This document shows, piece after piece, positions 9,248 through 18,422 of a stretch of 32,110 bases of DNA; the first letter of the stretch is position 1, and each line of letters starts with the position of its first letter. The notes beneath the pieces are model-generated. The model was given only the letters and a program-made list of their open reading frames with translations, had not been told where the DNA came from and made no database searches. The stretch covers positions 1 through 32,110 of the forward strand of contig JBGTDX010000103.1 of the NCBI GenBank assembly GCA_041748075.1, read 5' to 3'. The DNA comes from JBGSYJ01 sp041748075. Lineage in GTDB: Bacteria; Acidobacteriota; Thermoanaerobaculia; Gp7-AA8. A program made the translations under genes and the position numbers.

Positions 9248-12200
9248 GTGGCCAAACTCGATCCGGCGGTTCTAGCGCATCTCGAATGGCTCGGCTTCGT
9301 GCAGCCGACCGGCCTTGTCGTGTCAGCGCCCGCTCTCGTGCGCGCCGGCGCGAACCTTCAGCGGAACGATACTGATACGCAGCGTGGCCTTCGCGAGCTG
9401 GTCGTCGAGCGTTCTCCTGATCCGAAGAAGGATCCTGTCACAGTCCTCCCGGACTTCCGATCGTTCGCAAGCACCGTTCTCGGATGGAGCTTCTCGGCGA
9501 AGGCGTACGCCGGCACTGACGAGAGTCCCGTTCCTGACGAACTCCAGTTCATTGTCGAGGGCGATCTCGTCACATGCGATTTCGCCGTGCGCGAGCTCGA
9601 GCCGCAGAGTGGAAGACCGGAGTGGCAATTGCTCGTCCGGGAGCTCGAGACTGGAGCGCCGTTCGACCGGGCGGTCCGCCGCGGTGGCTCGCTGGAGATG
9701 TCGGAGCACAGCCGGATGGAGCGGCTGCTGCGGAAAACGGGCGTGGCCGCGGGACTTCTCTTCAACGGAACGGCGATCCGCCTCCTCTCCGCGCCGTCGG
9801 GTGAGAGCTCAGGCTGGCTCGACTTCAGCGTTGCCGACATGTTGCAGACTGCCGGCCGACCAATCGCGACGGCAATGAAGCTTCTCCTCAGCCAGGAGCG
9901 CCTTCTCGCGCTTCCTCGGCAGCAGCGCCTGGCCGCGCTCCTCGACGACAGCCGAAAGTTTCAGAACGAAGTGAGCGAGCGGCTCGCCGAACAGGTGCTG
10001 CACGCGCTCTACGAGTTGCTGCGGGGCTTCCAGCACGCGAATGACCGGACCAAGGGCGACCTTCTCCGATACACGCTCGCCGATCATCCGGACGAGATCT
10101 ACCGCGGCCTTCTGACTGTGCTGCTACGCCTCGTCTTTCTAAAGTACGCCGAGGAGCGCGGCATGCTGCCGAAGGATGAGGTCTATCTCCCCAGCTATTC
10201 GCTCGGCGGTTTGTACGAGCGCCTGCGCGAGGATGCGGCGCTCTATCCCGACACGATGAACGAGCGCTACGGCGCATGGGTCCAGCTCCTCGCCCTCTTC
10301 CGCATCGTTCATGATGGCGCCGATGCCGGCAAGATGCAGCTGCCGAAACGTCACGGTGTGCTATTCGATCCCGACCGTTATCCCTTTCTCGAAGGGCGCT
10401 TCGGTAGCGCGCGGCAGATCCACGAGCGGATCGACCCGCCGCTCGTACCGGACGGCACGGTCTGGCGCGTCCTCGAGAAGCTCCTCGTCCTCGAAGGAGA
10501 GCGGATCTCCTATCGCGCGCTGGACGTCGAGCAGATCGGTTCGGTCTACGAGACGATGATGGGTTTCCGTCTCGAGCGGACCACCGGCCCGTCGGTCGCG
10601 ATCAAGGCGGCAAAGAAGCAGGGGGCGCCGACGGGGATCGACCTAGAGGAACTACTCGGGGCTGGCGACATGCGTGACAAGTGGATTTCAGAACGAACCG
10701 ACCGGAAGCTCACCGATCGAGTGAAGAAGGATGTGAAGGCCGCGCAGACGATCGACGAGCTGCACGCCGCGCTCGCGCAGGTCATCGACCGCGCAGCCAC
10801 ACCGGATCTCGTCCCATCAGGCTCGATGGTCCTGCAGCCGAGCGAGGAACGGCGCCGATCCGGGTCACACTACACACCGCGATCACTTACCGAGCCGATC
10901 GTCCGAACGACGCTCGAGCCGATCCTCATGCGCTTGCGTGGCGAGGGCGACCGCCCGCCGAAGCCCGAGCAGATCCTCGAGCTGAAGGTTTGCGATCCGG
11001 CGATGGGTTCGGGGGCGTTCCTCGTCGAAGCCTGCCGGCAGATAGGCGACGCGCTCGTCGAGTCGTGGCATGCGCACGACGCGATGCCGCAGATCCCGCC
11101 TGACGAAGACGAAGTCGTCCACGCCCGCCGCCTCGTCGCGCAGCGATGCCTCTACGGCGTCGACCGCAATCCGATGGCCGTCGATCTCGCCAAGGTCTCG
11201 CTCTGGCTTGTCACGCTTGCGAAGGAGCACTCGCTCACCTTCGTCGATCACGCGCTGCGCCACGGCGACTCGCTGGTCGGCCTCTCCCGGCGACAGCTCG
11301 AAGCCTTTCATTGGGACGATTCGCAGCCATTGCTCAAAGGCCTCGGCGTGCGCGAGCCGCTCGACCGCTACCTCGAATTGCGCCGCGCGATCCGCGAGGC
11401 GGGTGACGAGGTGACCGACCGCGAACTGAACCAGATGTGGTCGGAGGCGAACCGCGCGCTCACCGACGTGCGTTTCTTCGGCGATCTCGTAGTCTTCGCG
11501 TTTTTTGAAGGACAGAACGCCAGGGAACGAGAAACCAGGCGGACTGAATATGCATCTGCTGCTCTGAGAGGGAAAACCGATCAGTATCGGGACGGCCTTC
11601 GGGATCGGCGAGTTGCGTCGCCGCCACTCGCTCCATTCCATTGGCACATTGAATTTCCAGAAGTCTTTGTGGGCAAGAACGGCGGCTTCGATGCATTCGT
11701 AGGAAATCCTCCGTACGCCGGAAACAAGACGCTTGCGGACGCTAACATCGAAGGATACTCATCGTCGCTGCGAGACCTATATGCAAATGCGTCGGGTAGA
11801 ACCGATCTCGTCGCGTTCTTTTTTCGACGAGGGTTCGAATTGTCCAGACAGGGAGGCACGCTTGGGTTTCTGGCAACGAACACAATTGCGCAAGGCGATA
11901 CGCGGCGGTCAGGGCTCGCGCATATCTGCAGAAGCGGCGGGATAATCTACGCTGCGCGAAAGCGGGTTAACTGGTCCGGGTCGGCGGCGGTCGTCACCTC
12001 GATCGTTTGGGTTGCCAAAGAACTGATCTTTACACTGCGACATCTGAACGGACGACCTGTGAGCGCTATCTCACCGTATCTGCTCCCGGTGGACGTCCTC
12101 GAACCGTCCCGCCTGTTTGCCAATATGGGACACTCCGCACTCGGGTGTAAGCCTGGTGACTCCGGATTCGTCGTGGAAGGAAGGGAACTGTCTACTCTGG

Positions 12201-13165
12201 GTCCGATTGAAGAAGGGACTCTCGCGGAGTATGTCGGTGGCTCGGAGTTGAACGATGACCCGAGGTTGCGTTCTCCACGAGCAGTGTTCAAGCTCGGCTT
12301 ATTAGATGTAGGTGCGTTGGGGCAGTATCCGCTCGCGACGGCAATACTTAAGGCACGTCTACGCGGCGGCTCATCGAAGACTGCCTGGTGGACGTTCGCC
12401 CATACCGCTTCAGGAATGATGGCGCGGGCTTCCGTGCTTCCGAGAGTACTAGCAAAAGCGGAAGTGAGCAGTACTCACGCTCTCGCCTTCAAGGATCCGA
12501 ATCGGTGCGTGTTTTCCAACAAAGTCATCGTGTTTTGCTTGGATGACTTCGGGTCGTTCTCGGTTCTTCAATCTCGGATTCACGAGGAATGGTCGAGAGT
12601 CACCTCCGGAACAATGAAGGACGACCCCAGTTACGTGCCCGCTGATAGCTTTGATCCGTTTCCTTTTCCTCACGAGTGGCGGACGACTGAAAGGTTGGCT
12701 GCAGCAGGAAGTTCTTACTACGAATTCCGAGCCGAGCTGATGGTCCGCAACAACGAAGGACTGACGAAGACCTATAACCGCTTCCACGATCCGGAAGAAC
12801 GCGATCCTGACATCCTAAAGCTCCGCGAGCTGCACGCCGCCATGGACCGCACCGTCCTCGACGCCTACGGCTGGAATGACATCCGGACCGAATGCGATTT
12901 TCTCCTCGACTACGAAATCGACGAGGAGGGGTGGGGGTCGAAGAAGAAGCCATACCGCTACCGCTGGCCCGAAGACGTCCGCGACGAAGTCCTCGCCCGC
13001 CTTCTCGAACTCAACGCAGAGCGCGCCCGCGAGGAAGCCCGCAGCGGCGCCGCCGCAGTTTCGAAGAAGCCCCAAAAAGGAAAGCTGCGCCAGGCTGCGG
13101 GTGCCGAAAACGGAACCGAAGACGCCGCCACCGCGCAGAACACGCTCTTCAAGAGCTCTAGCTAA
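9248..13165 (+). CDS. drmMI: DISARM N6-adenine DNA methyltransferase DrmMI
   Basis: The 1305-residue class I methyltransferase resembles Eco57I/type IIG enzymes but lacks an obvious nuclease. The SAM-binding motif I is CDPAMGSGAF (582-591) and the catalytic motif IV is GNPPY (819-823); NPPY indicates adenine N6 methylation. The N-terminal 550 residues are helical and typical of this family, and the segment after NPPY should carry target recognition. I chose GTG at 9248, 2 nt after the drmD stop. The frame is open back to 9113, but those residues overlap drmD and do not resemble the family. Roughly 11,480-12,760 has lower GC and different codon use than the flanks, suggesting an exchanged target-recognition domain. 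It modifies host DNA so that DISARM spares it. Confidence 0.92.
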   Translation: MAKLDPAVLAHLEWLGFVQPTGLVVSAPALVRAGANLQRNDTDTQRGLRELVVERSPDPKKDPVTVLPDFRSFASTVLGWSFSAKAYAGTDESPVPDELQFIVEGDLVTCDFAVRELEPQSGRPEWQLLVRELETGAPFDRAVRRGGSLEMSEHSRMERLLRKTGVAAGLLFNGTAIRLLSAPSGESSGWLDFSVADMLQTAGRPIATAMKLLLSQERLLALPRQQRLAALLDDSRKFQNEVSERLAEQVLHALYELLRGFQHANDRTKGDLLRYTLADHPDEIYRGLLTVLLRLVFLKYAEERGMLPKDEVYLPSYSLGGLYERLREDAALYPDTMNERYGAWVQLLALFRIVHDGADAGKMQLPKRHGVLFDPDRYPFLEGRFGSARQIHERIDPPLVPDGTVWRVLEKLLVLEGERISYRALDVEQIGSVYETMMGFRLERTTGPSVAIKAAKKQGAPTGIDLEELLGAGDMRDKWISERTDRKLTDRVKKDVKAAQTIDELHAALAQVIDRAATPDLVPSGSMVLQPSEERRRSGSHYTPRSLTEPIVRTTLEPILMRLRGEGDRPPKPEQILELKVCDPAMGSGAFLVEACRQIGDALVESWHAHDAMPQIPPDEDEVVHARRLVAQRCLYGVDRNPMAVDLAKVSLWLVTLAKEHSLTFVDHALRHGDSLVGLSRRQLEAFHWDDSQPLLKGLGVREPLDRYLELRRAIREAGDEVTDRELNQMWSEANRALTDVRFFGDLVVFAFFEGQNARERETRRTEYASAALRGKTDQYRDGLRDRRVASPPLAPFHWHIEFPEVFVGKNGGFDAFVGNPPYAGNKTLADANIEGYSSSLRDLYANASGRTDLVAFFFRRGFELSRQGGTLGFLATNTIAQGDTRRSGLAHICRSGGIIYAARKRVNWSGSAAVVTSIVWVAKELIFTLRHLNGRPVSAISPYLLPVDVLEPSRLFANMGHSALGCKPGDSGFVVEGRELSTLGPIEEGTLAEYVGGSELNDDPRLRSPRAVFKLGLLDVGALGQYPLATAILKARLRGGSSKTAWWTFAHTASGMMARASVLPRVLAKAEVSSTHALAFKDPNRCVFSNKVIVFCLDDFGSFSVLQSRIHEEWSRVTSGTMKDDPSYVPADSFDPFPFPHEWRTTERLAAAGSSYYEFRAELMVRNNEGLTKTYNRFHDPEERDPDILKLRELHAAMDRTVLDAYGWNDIRTECDFLLDYEIDEEGWGSKKKPYRYRWPEDVRDEVLARLLELNAERAREEARSGAAAVSKKPQKGKLRQAAGAENGTEDAATAQNTLFKSSS

Positions 13166-13178
13166 GGAAAACGATTCG

Positions 13179-14978
13179 ATGGACTCTGGCATCCTGACAG
13201 TTCGCACGATCTTCGGACAGCAACGACGCAACCTCGTCCCGCTTTACCAGCGGCCGTATGTCTGGACGCAGGAGGATCAGTGGGATCCGCTATGGAACGA
13301 TCTGCGCCTGCTGGCGGAACGGCTCCTCGAAGGGAAAGACACGCGCCCTCATTTTCTCGGCGCGATCGTCCTCGATCAGGTTCTTAAGCAGACCGGATAC
13401 GTCGAGTCGCGCTGGGTCATCGACGGCCAGCAGCGGCTGACGACAATGCAGATCATCCTCGAGGCGTTCAGCGATCTTTGCCAGCAGTACGAGGTCGCGA
13501 ATCAGGCATCCGCGCTCCTCGCCCTGACGCAGAACCAGAATCCGATGCAGGAGCCTGATGAGGTCAAGTTCAAGGTCTGGCCGACGAACTCGGACCGCGA
13601 TGCATTTCGAACGGTGATGTTGGCAAAGTCCGCAGCCGAAGTGAGAGCCTCGTTCGGCTGTCGTCCTGATGCATTATCGGTCGGACAGGCGATCCCCGAC
13701 GCCTACCTCTTCTTCCACGATGTGATGGCCGAGTGGCTCGCACACGGGAGCCCCAACTTCGAGGAGCGCCTTAATGTTCTTTTCAAGGCGATTCCGGACT
13801 TCGTCAAGATGGTGGTGATCGATCTCGGTCCCGATGACGACGCGCAATTGATCTTTGAGACGCTGAACGCGAGAGGCACGCCGCTTCTGCCGGTGGATCT
13901 TGTGAAAAACTACCTCTTCCACAAAGCCCAGTTGCAGAACTTGCCGATGGAGACCCTATACGATGCGTATTGGCGGCCGTTCGACGAAGACGCGAAGTAC
14001 TGGCGGAAGGACATCGGCATCGGACACAACGCACGCCCGCGCATCGATGCTTTCTTGCAGCAATACCTGACGCTGAAACGCCGGGACGAGATCGGCAAGG
14101 CGCATCTCTACGGCACCTATTGTGACCTGGTGGAAGACAACGGTGGCGATCCCGAGCCGCACATGAAGGAGCTGGCGTCCTACGCCAAGGTGTTTCGAGC
14201 ATTCGACCAGCCTGTGGCAGGAAGCAGGGCTGCTCTCTTTTTCCAGCGGCTCAACGCCATGGACATCACGGCCGCCCATCCATTTCTCCTCGAATTGTTC
14301 GCGCGCTTTTCGTCGGCCGACAAGTACCTGCATGAGACACTGACATGGATCGAATCGTTTCTCGTCAGACGCATGATCTGCCAGCTAAGCGCCCGCAGCT
14401 ACAACCGTCTTTTCATCGATCTGATCGCCGCACTCGACGGTCCGGCCGAGGGACTGTCTCGTCGAGTGTTCGACGGGCTCGCGAGCCACGAAGCTGAGAG
14501 CAATCGATGGCCGCGCAGTCGTGAATTCGAAGCAGCCTGGAGTATGTATCCCATATACCGGACTCTGAAGCGACAGCGGGTCGTGATGATTCTGAATGCA
14601 CTGGAACTTTACCTGCACGATCCAAAGAGCGAATCCGTCACGTTCGGCAAGCCGCTGTCGATCGAACATCTGCTGCCGCAAAGCTGGAAGACCGACCACT
14701 GGCCCCTCCTCGGGCGAAACGAACCAACGACCGAGACGGAAGAGCGCGATCAGCGGCTGCATACCATCGGTAATCTGACTCTGCTACGCCAGAAGCTCAA
14801 CTCGTCAGTATCGAATGGGCCATATGTATCGAAGAGGGCGGCGATCCTCAAGCACAGTGCTTTGAATCTCAACCGCCCGCTGCTCGACTGGAATGCGTGG
14901 GACGAAGATTCAATCGCCGAGCGCTCCGAGCAGCTCTTTGACGCTGCGCAGAAAATCTGGCCGGCGCCAGCCGAATGA
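13179..14978 (+). CDS. DUF262/DUF1524 protein (GmrSD-type endonuclease) embedded in DISARM
   Basis: The 599-residue protein has an N-terminal DUF262 (ParB/GmrS-like) domain with PLYQRPYVW (21-29), VIDGQQRLTT (near 80) and FETLNARG (near 226). The C-terminal DUF1524 (GmrD-like HNH) domain has IEHLLPQ (near 494) followed by HTIGNLTLL and LNSSVSN. Single-chain GmrSD enzymes cut DNA carrying modified bases in an NTP-dependent way (type IV restriction). Here it sits 13 nt after drmMI and 21 nt before drmA, same strand, so it belongs to the DISARM transcript. AAGGAAA lies about 10 nt before the ATG at 13179; the frame is open 101 codons further upstream but that part overlaps drmMI and is not family-like. 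All key motifs are intact. Whether it is part of the DISARM mechanism or a passenger is unknown. Confidence 0.88.
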   Translation: MDSGILTVRTIFGQQRRNLVPLYQRPYVWTQEDQWDPLWNDLRLLAERLLEGKDTRPHFLGAIVLDQVLKQTGYVESRWVIDGQQRLTTMQIILEAFSDLCQQYEVANQASALLALTQNQNPMQEPDEVKFKVWPTNSDRDAFRTVMLAKSAAEVRASFGCRPDALSVGQAIPDAYLFFHDVMAEWLAHGSPNFEERLNVLFKAIPDFVKMVVIDLGPDDDAQLIFETLNARGTPLLPVDLVKNYLFHKAQLQNLPMETLYDAYWRPFDEDAKYWRKDIGIGHNARPRIDAFLQQYLTLKRRDEIGKAHLYGTYCDLVEDNGGDPEPHMKELASYAKVFRAFDQPVAGSRAALFFQRLNAMDITAAHPFLLELFARFSSADKYLHETLTWIESFLVRRMICQLSARSYNRLFIDLIAALDGPAEGLSRRVFDGLASHEAESNRWPRSREFEAAWSMYPIYRTLKRQRVVMILNALELYLHDPKSESVTFGKPLSIEHLLPQSWKTDHWPLLGRNEPTTETEERDQRLHTIGNLTLLRQKLNSSVSNGPYVSKRAAILKHSALNLNRPLLDWNAWDEDSIAERSEQLFDAAQKIWPAPAE

Positions 14979-14999
14979 GCTCTCGCAGGAGTTTATAGA

Positions 15000-17900
15000 A
15001 TGACCTCTGATTCCAGCGATGCCGCACGTTCGTCCGTGAGTGAACTCGCTCGCGTGACGTCGGTCCAGGTGCGCAAGCGTCTCGTCGAAGCCCTCGAGCT
15101 CGATCTGATCGGCCCCTGGCCGGGTCATGCGTTCGCCGAGGAGCGCCTACCCGGCCGGGTTTGGCCGTCGAACTGGTACCTCACCGGGTTTCTGATTCCC
15201 TCCGGCACGCCGCCGGAGAAACGGGGTGACGCCGACGAGGACGATGATTTCAACGAGGCCGGCGAGGACGCCGGACTTCCGGAGGAGAGCAACGAAGAGC
15301 GGAAGGCGGCGAAAAAAGCGTTCTTCCCGTCGTCGATGGGATTGAGCTTCCTCTTTCCGAAGGACGCTCGCTCGTTCGAGGTCCGCGTCTGCTGGGGCGA
15401 TTACTTCCCCACGGAGATCGAGGGAGCCGACGGCAAACCGATGCAGGTCTGGCAGCGGACGCCGCGCGTGGAAAAGGTGGTAGTGGAACTGCGCGGCGGC
15501 ATCGACCCGGCGTCGTACGACGTGCCGGACTCGCGCGGTCTGCAGCTCAGCGTGGTAGAGCGCAGTGTGGCTGCCGAGAATCTTGAAGAGCATCTTCCGA
15601 AGGGGACGCGGTCGGTATCGGTCTTCCTCGTGAACCATCGGACGCCCAACGAAAAAGAGGCCGATCGAGAGTACGTTTTTCAGCCGGAGCTCGAGGTGAG
15701 CAGCGAGGCGCCGTTCGTCGCGCGCCCCGATCTGCGTGGCCTGAATACGGCCGATTGGGACGCACAGGTCTCGGATCTTCACTACGCAGATACGCCGGAG
15801 TACGCGACCGGGCATGGTGTCTCGGCCGAGTGGGACCTGTGCGACGGCGCGTGTCAGCTCCTTCGCACCGCCTGGCTCCCGACCGCCGAAGTGGAGCGGA
15901 CAGAGACGGCGCCGATCGCCGAGGTTGAGCTGTCGATGGATGCTCTCGGAGCTTTGGACGATGGCGCTGCCGCGGTCGCGGCACTGCAGCCGCTCGTGCG
16001 GTATTACGGCGAATGGATTGAGGAGCAGCGGGACGGACTTGGGTCGCTGAACGGCAAGCGCCGGGAAACCGCGCAGGAGTTGCTGCGTCTCGCAGATGTT
16101 GCTTTGGCGAGGATCGGGAAGGGGATCGCTACACTCGAGAAGGATGCTGACGCGCTCGACGCCTTTCGCGTTGCGAATCGCGCAGTCGCGCACGCGCTCC
16201 GCCGCCGTCTCAAGATCGAGAATCCCGAATGGCGCGCATTCCAGATCGCCTTCATTCTTCTCAATCTTCCAGGGCTCGCCGATCCGACTGAACCGCATCG
16301 CGAAACAGTGGACCTCCTCTTCTTCCCGACCGGCGGAGGAAAAACCGAGGCCTACCTCGGGCTCGCCGCGTTTGCGATGGTGATGCGGCGGTTGAAGCAT
16401 CCCGAGGAGAGCGGCCGCGTCGGCGCTGGGGTGAGCGTGATCATGCGCTACACCCTTCGGCTGCTCACGCTCGATCAGTTAGGCCGCGCCGCGGGACTTG
16501 TCTGCGCACTGGAGCTGGAGCGGGACAAGAACAAGGCGCGCTACGGTGAATGGCCGTTCGAGATCGGCCTGTGGGTTGGCAAGGCGGCGACCCCGAACGT
16601 TCTCGGATTCAAGGGCTACCGGGGATCGGGCGACGCACGAAGCAAAGTGCGCCAATTCAAGAACGACCCGAAGTACAAGCCGTCACCGATCCCGCTCGAG
16701 AACTGCCCCTGGTGTGGTACGCAATTCACGCCGGATTCCTTCGCGTTGCTGCCGAACGACGATCAGCCGCGCGAGCTGCGCATTGTGTGCGCGAACTTCG
16801 AATGCGAGTTCACACGCGATCGTCCGCTCCCGATCGTCGCTGTCGACCAGCCGATCTACCGACGCCTTCCCGCATTTCTCATCGCGACGGTCGACAAGTT
16901 CGCGTCGCTCCCGTTTGTCGGCGAGTCCGGGATGCTCCTTGGCGGCGCTGATCGCTACGACGCCGCGGGCTTCTACGGGCCCGCGGACCCTGGAAGGGGG
17001 AAGAGGCTATCGGTATCGCTGCCGCCGCCTGACCTCATCATCCAGGACGAGCTTCATCTCATCTCCGGGCCCCTCGGTACGATGGCGGGTCTGTACGAAG
17101 CAGCGATCGAAGCGCTCTGCATTCGCGACGTAAACGGCAAAGCCGTCCGGCCGAAGATCGTCGCGTCGACCGCCACCGTCCGCCGCGCGCAGGACCAGAT
17201 CCAGGCGCTGTTCGGGCGTGCGAGCACGCAGATTTTCCCTCCGCCCGGCCCTGACCGCCGAGACTCGTTCTTCTCGCGAACCGTACCTTCCTCGGAAACT
17301 CCGGCACGACTCTACGTTGGTATCGCATCGCCGGGACGAAACCCGAAAGTTTTGATGCGGAGAGCGTGGCTCGCGCTCATGGGTGGGGCGGAGCGCTCGT
17401 ATCGCGATGCCGGCGGACATGAAAACAAGGACAACCCGGCCGATCCGTATATGACGGTCCTCGGATACTTCAACAGTCTCCGCGAGCTCGGCGGCGCAAG
17501 GCGCATCCTGGAGGAAGAAGTTCAGAACACGCTCAAGAGCTACGGGATGCGCAAGCGCGTCGGCGAAGAGCCGGGGCTCTTCCGCAATCGCAAGAGCTTC
17601 TCCGAGGTTCTGGAGCTGACGTCGCGCGTGCCAACGAACAAGGTGGCAGAGGCGCGTCGCCGGCTCGAATTGCCGATGCACGAAAAGCAGCGAGTCGACT
17701 CGGCCATCGCTACGAACATGATTTCGGTTGGTCTCGACATCTCCCGCCTCGGCCTCATGGTGGTGCTCGGCCAACCGAAAACCCACGCGGAGTACATTCA
17801 GGCGACGAGCCGCGTCGGCCGTGCGAAGGAATGGCCGGGGCTCGTCGTCACGCTGCTTAACATTCATAAGCCGCGCGACCGTTCGCACTACGAGCGGTTC

Positions 17901-18422
17901 CGCCACTATCACGAGACGTTCTACCGGTCAGTTGAGGTCTCGAGCGTGACGCCCTTCTCTGCGCGCGCGCTCGATCGCGGGTTCGCCGGTGCACTCGTCA
18001 CCCTGGCGAGGCATCTGGAGAGCCGGCTTACGCCACCTAAGGGAGTGGCGCAGATCGGTGAAGTGCGTGCCGCTTTGGAGACGCGTCTTCGCGACGTCTT
18101 CCGTGAGCGCGTCGAAAACCAGCCGATCCTCGACGAAGACGAAAGGCAGGAGCGGTTGCTGAGCGTGCAGGCGCGGGTCTCAGACCTGCTTGACTCGTGG
18201 CGGAAGGTTGTTGACGACTACGAAAAGGCCAACGTGGAAGTGCAGTATCAACCATACGAGTTGAAGCAGCCGAAGCCGTTGCTGCGAGAAATGCTCGACA
18301 CAGAATTCGAGAGCGAGCATCACCGGAAGTTTAGAGTGAACCGGTCGTTGCGCGATGTGGAGCCGGAGGTCAGTCTGGTGATGAAGACGCTCCGCGGTGG
18401 CCGTGTGGAGGACGTCGAGTGA
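15000..18422 (+). CDS. drmA: DISARM helicase DrmA
   Basis: The 1140-residue DISARM core helicase has Walker A PTGGGKTEAY (near 443-452), Walker B as QDELH (near 681-685) rather than DEAD/DEAH, ASTATVRRA for motif III, and the C-terminal helicase block SVGLDISRLG to QATSRVGR (near 908-938). A Cys4 cluster, CPWC (near 569) and CANFEC (near 598), lies between the helicase motifs and probably binds zinc. AGGAG lies about 9 nt before the ATG at 15000. The stop overlaps the GTG of drmB in a GTGA sequence, so translation is coupled. DrmA and DrmB form the DNA-sensing core of DISARM. An acidic stretch near residues 76-100 may be a flexible linker. Confidence 0.93.
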   Translation: MTSDSSDAARSSVSELARVTSVQVRKRLVEALELDLIGPWPGHAFAEERLPGRVWPSNWYLTGFLIPSGTPPEKRGDADEDDDFNEAGEDAGLPEESNEERKAAKKAFFPSSMGLSFLFPKDARSFEVRVCWGDYFPTEIEGADGKPMQVWQRTPRVEKVVVELRGGIDPASYDVPDSRGLQLSVVERSVAAENLEEHLPKGTRSVSVFLVNHRTPNEKEADREYVFQPELEVSSEAPFVARPDLRGLNTADWDAQVSDLHYADTPEYATGHGVSAEWDLCDGACQLLRTAWLPTAEVERTETAPIAEVELSMDALGALDDGAAAVAALQPLVRYYGEWIEEQRDGLGSLNGKRRETAQELLRLADVALARIGKGIATLEKDADALDAFRVANRAVAHALRRRLKIENPEWRAFQIAFILLNLPGLADPTEPHRETVDLLFFPTGGGKTEAYLGLAAFAMVMRRLKHPEESGRVGAGVSVIMRYTLRLLTLDQLGRAAGLVCALELERDKNKARYGEWPFEIGLWVGKAATPNVLGFKGYRGSGDARSKVRQFKNDPKYKPSPIPLENCPWCGTQFTPDSFALLPNDDQPRELRIVCANFECEFTRDRPLPIVAVDQPIYRRLPAFLIATVDKFASLPFVGESGMLLGGADRYDAAGFYGPADPGRGKRLSVSLPPPDLIIQDELHLISGPLGTMAGLYEAAIEALCIRDVNGKAVRPKIVASTATVRRAQDQIQALFGRASTQIFPPPGPDRRDSFFSRTVPSSETPARLYVGIASPGRNPKVLMRRAWLALMGGAERSYRDAGGHENKDNPADPYMTVLGYFNSLRELGGARRILEEEVQNTLKSYGMRKRVGEEPGLFRNRKSFSEVLELTSRVPTNKVAEARRRLELPMHEKQRVDSAIATNMISVGLDISRLGLMVVLGQPKTHAEYIQATSRVGRAKEWPGLVVTLLNIHKPRDRSHYERFRHYHETFYRSVEVSSVTPFSARALDRGFAGALVTLARHLESRLTPPKGVAQIGEVRAALETRLRDVFRERVENQPILDEDERQERLLSVQARVSDLLDSWRKVVDDYEKANVEVQYQPYELKQPKPLLREMLDTEFESEHHRKFRVNRSLRDVEPEVSLVMKTLRGGRVEDVE

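Noticed and set aside
10883..11647. 254-codon minus-strand frame opposite drmMI
   Set aside because: Antisense to the conserved methyltransferase motifs, with no recognisable domain.
12876..13178. Upstream extension of the DUF262 gene
   Set aside because: It overlaps the drmMI end, is Arg/Ser/Pro-rich, and the ATG at 13179 has a ribosome site and begins the family sequence.
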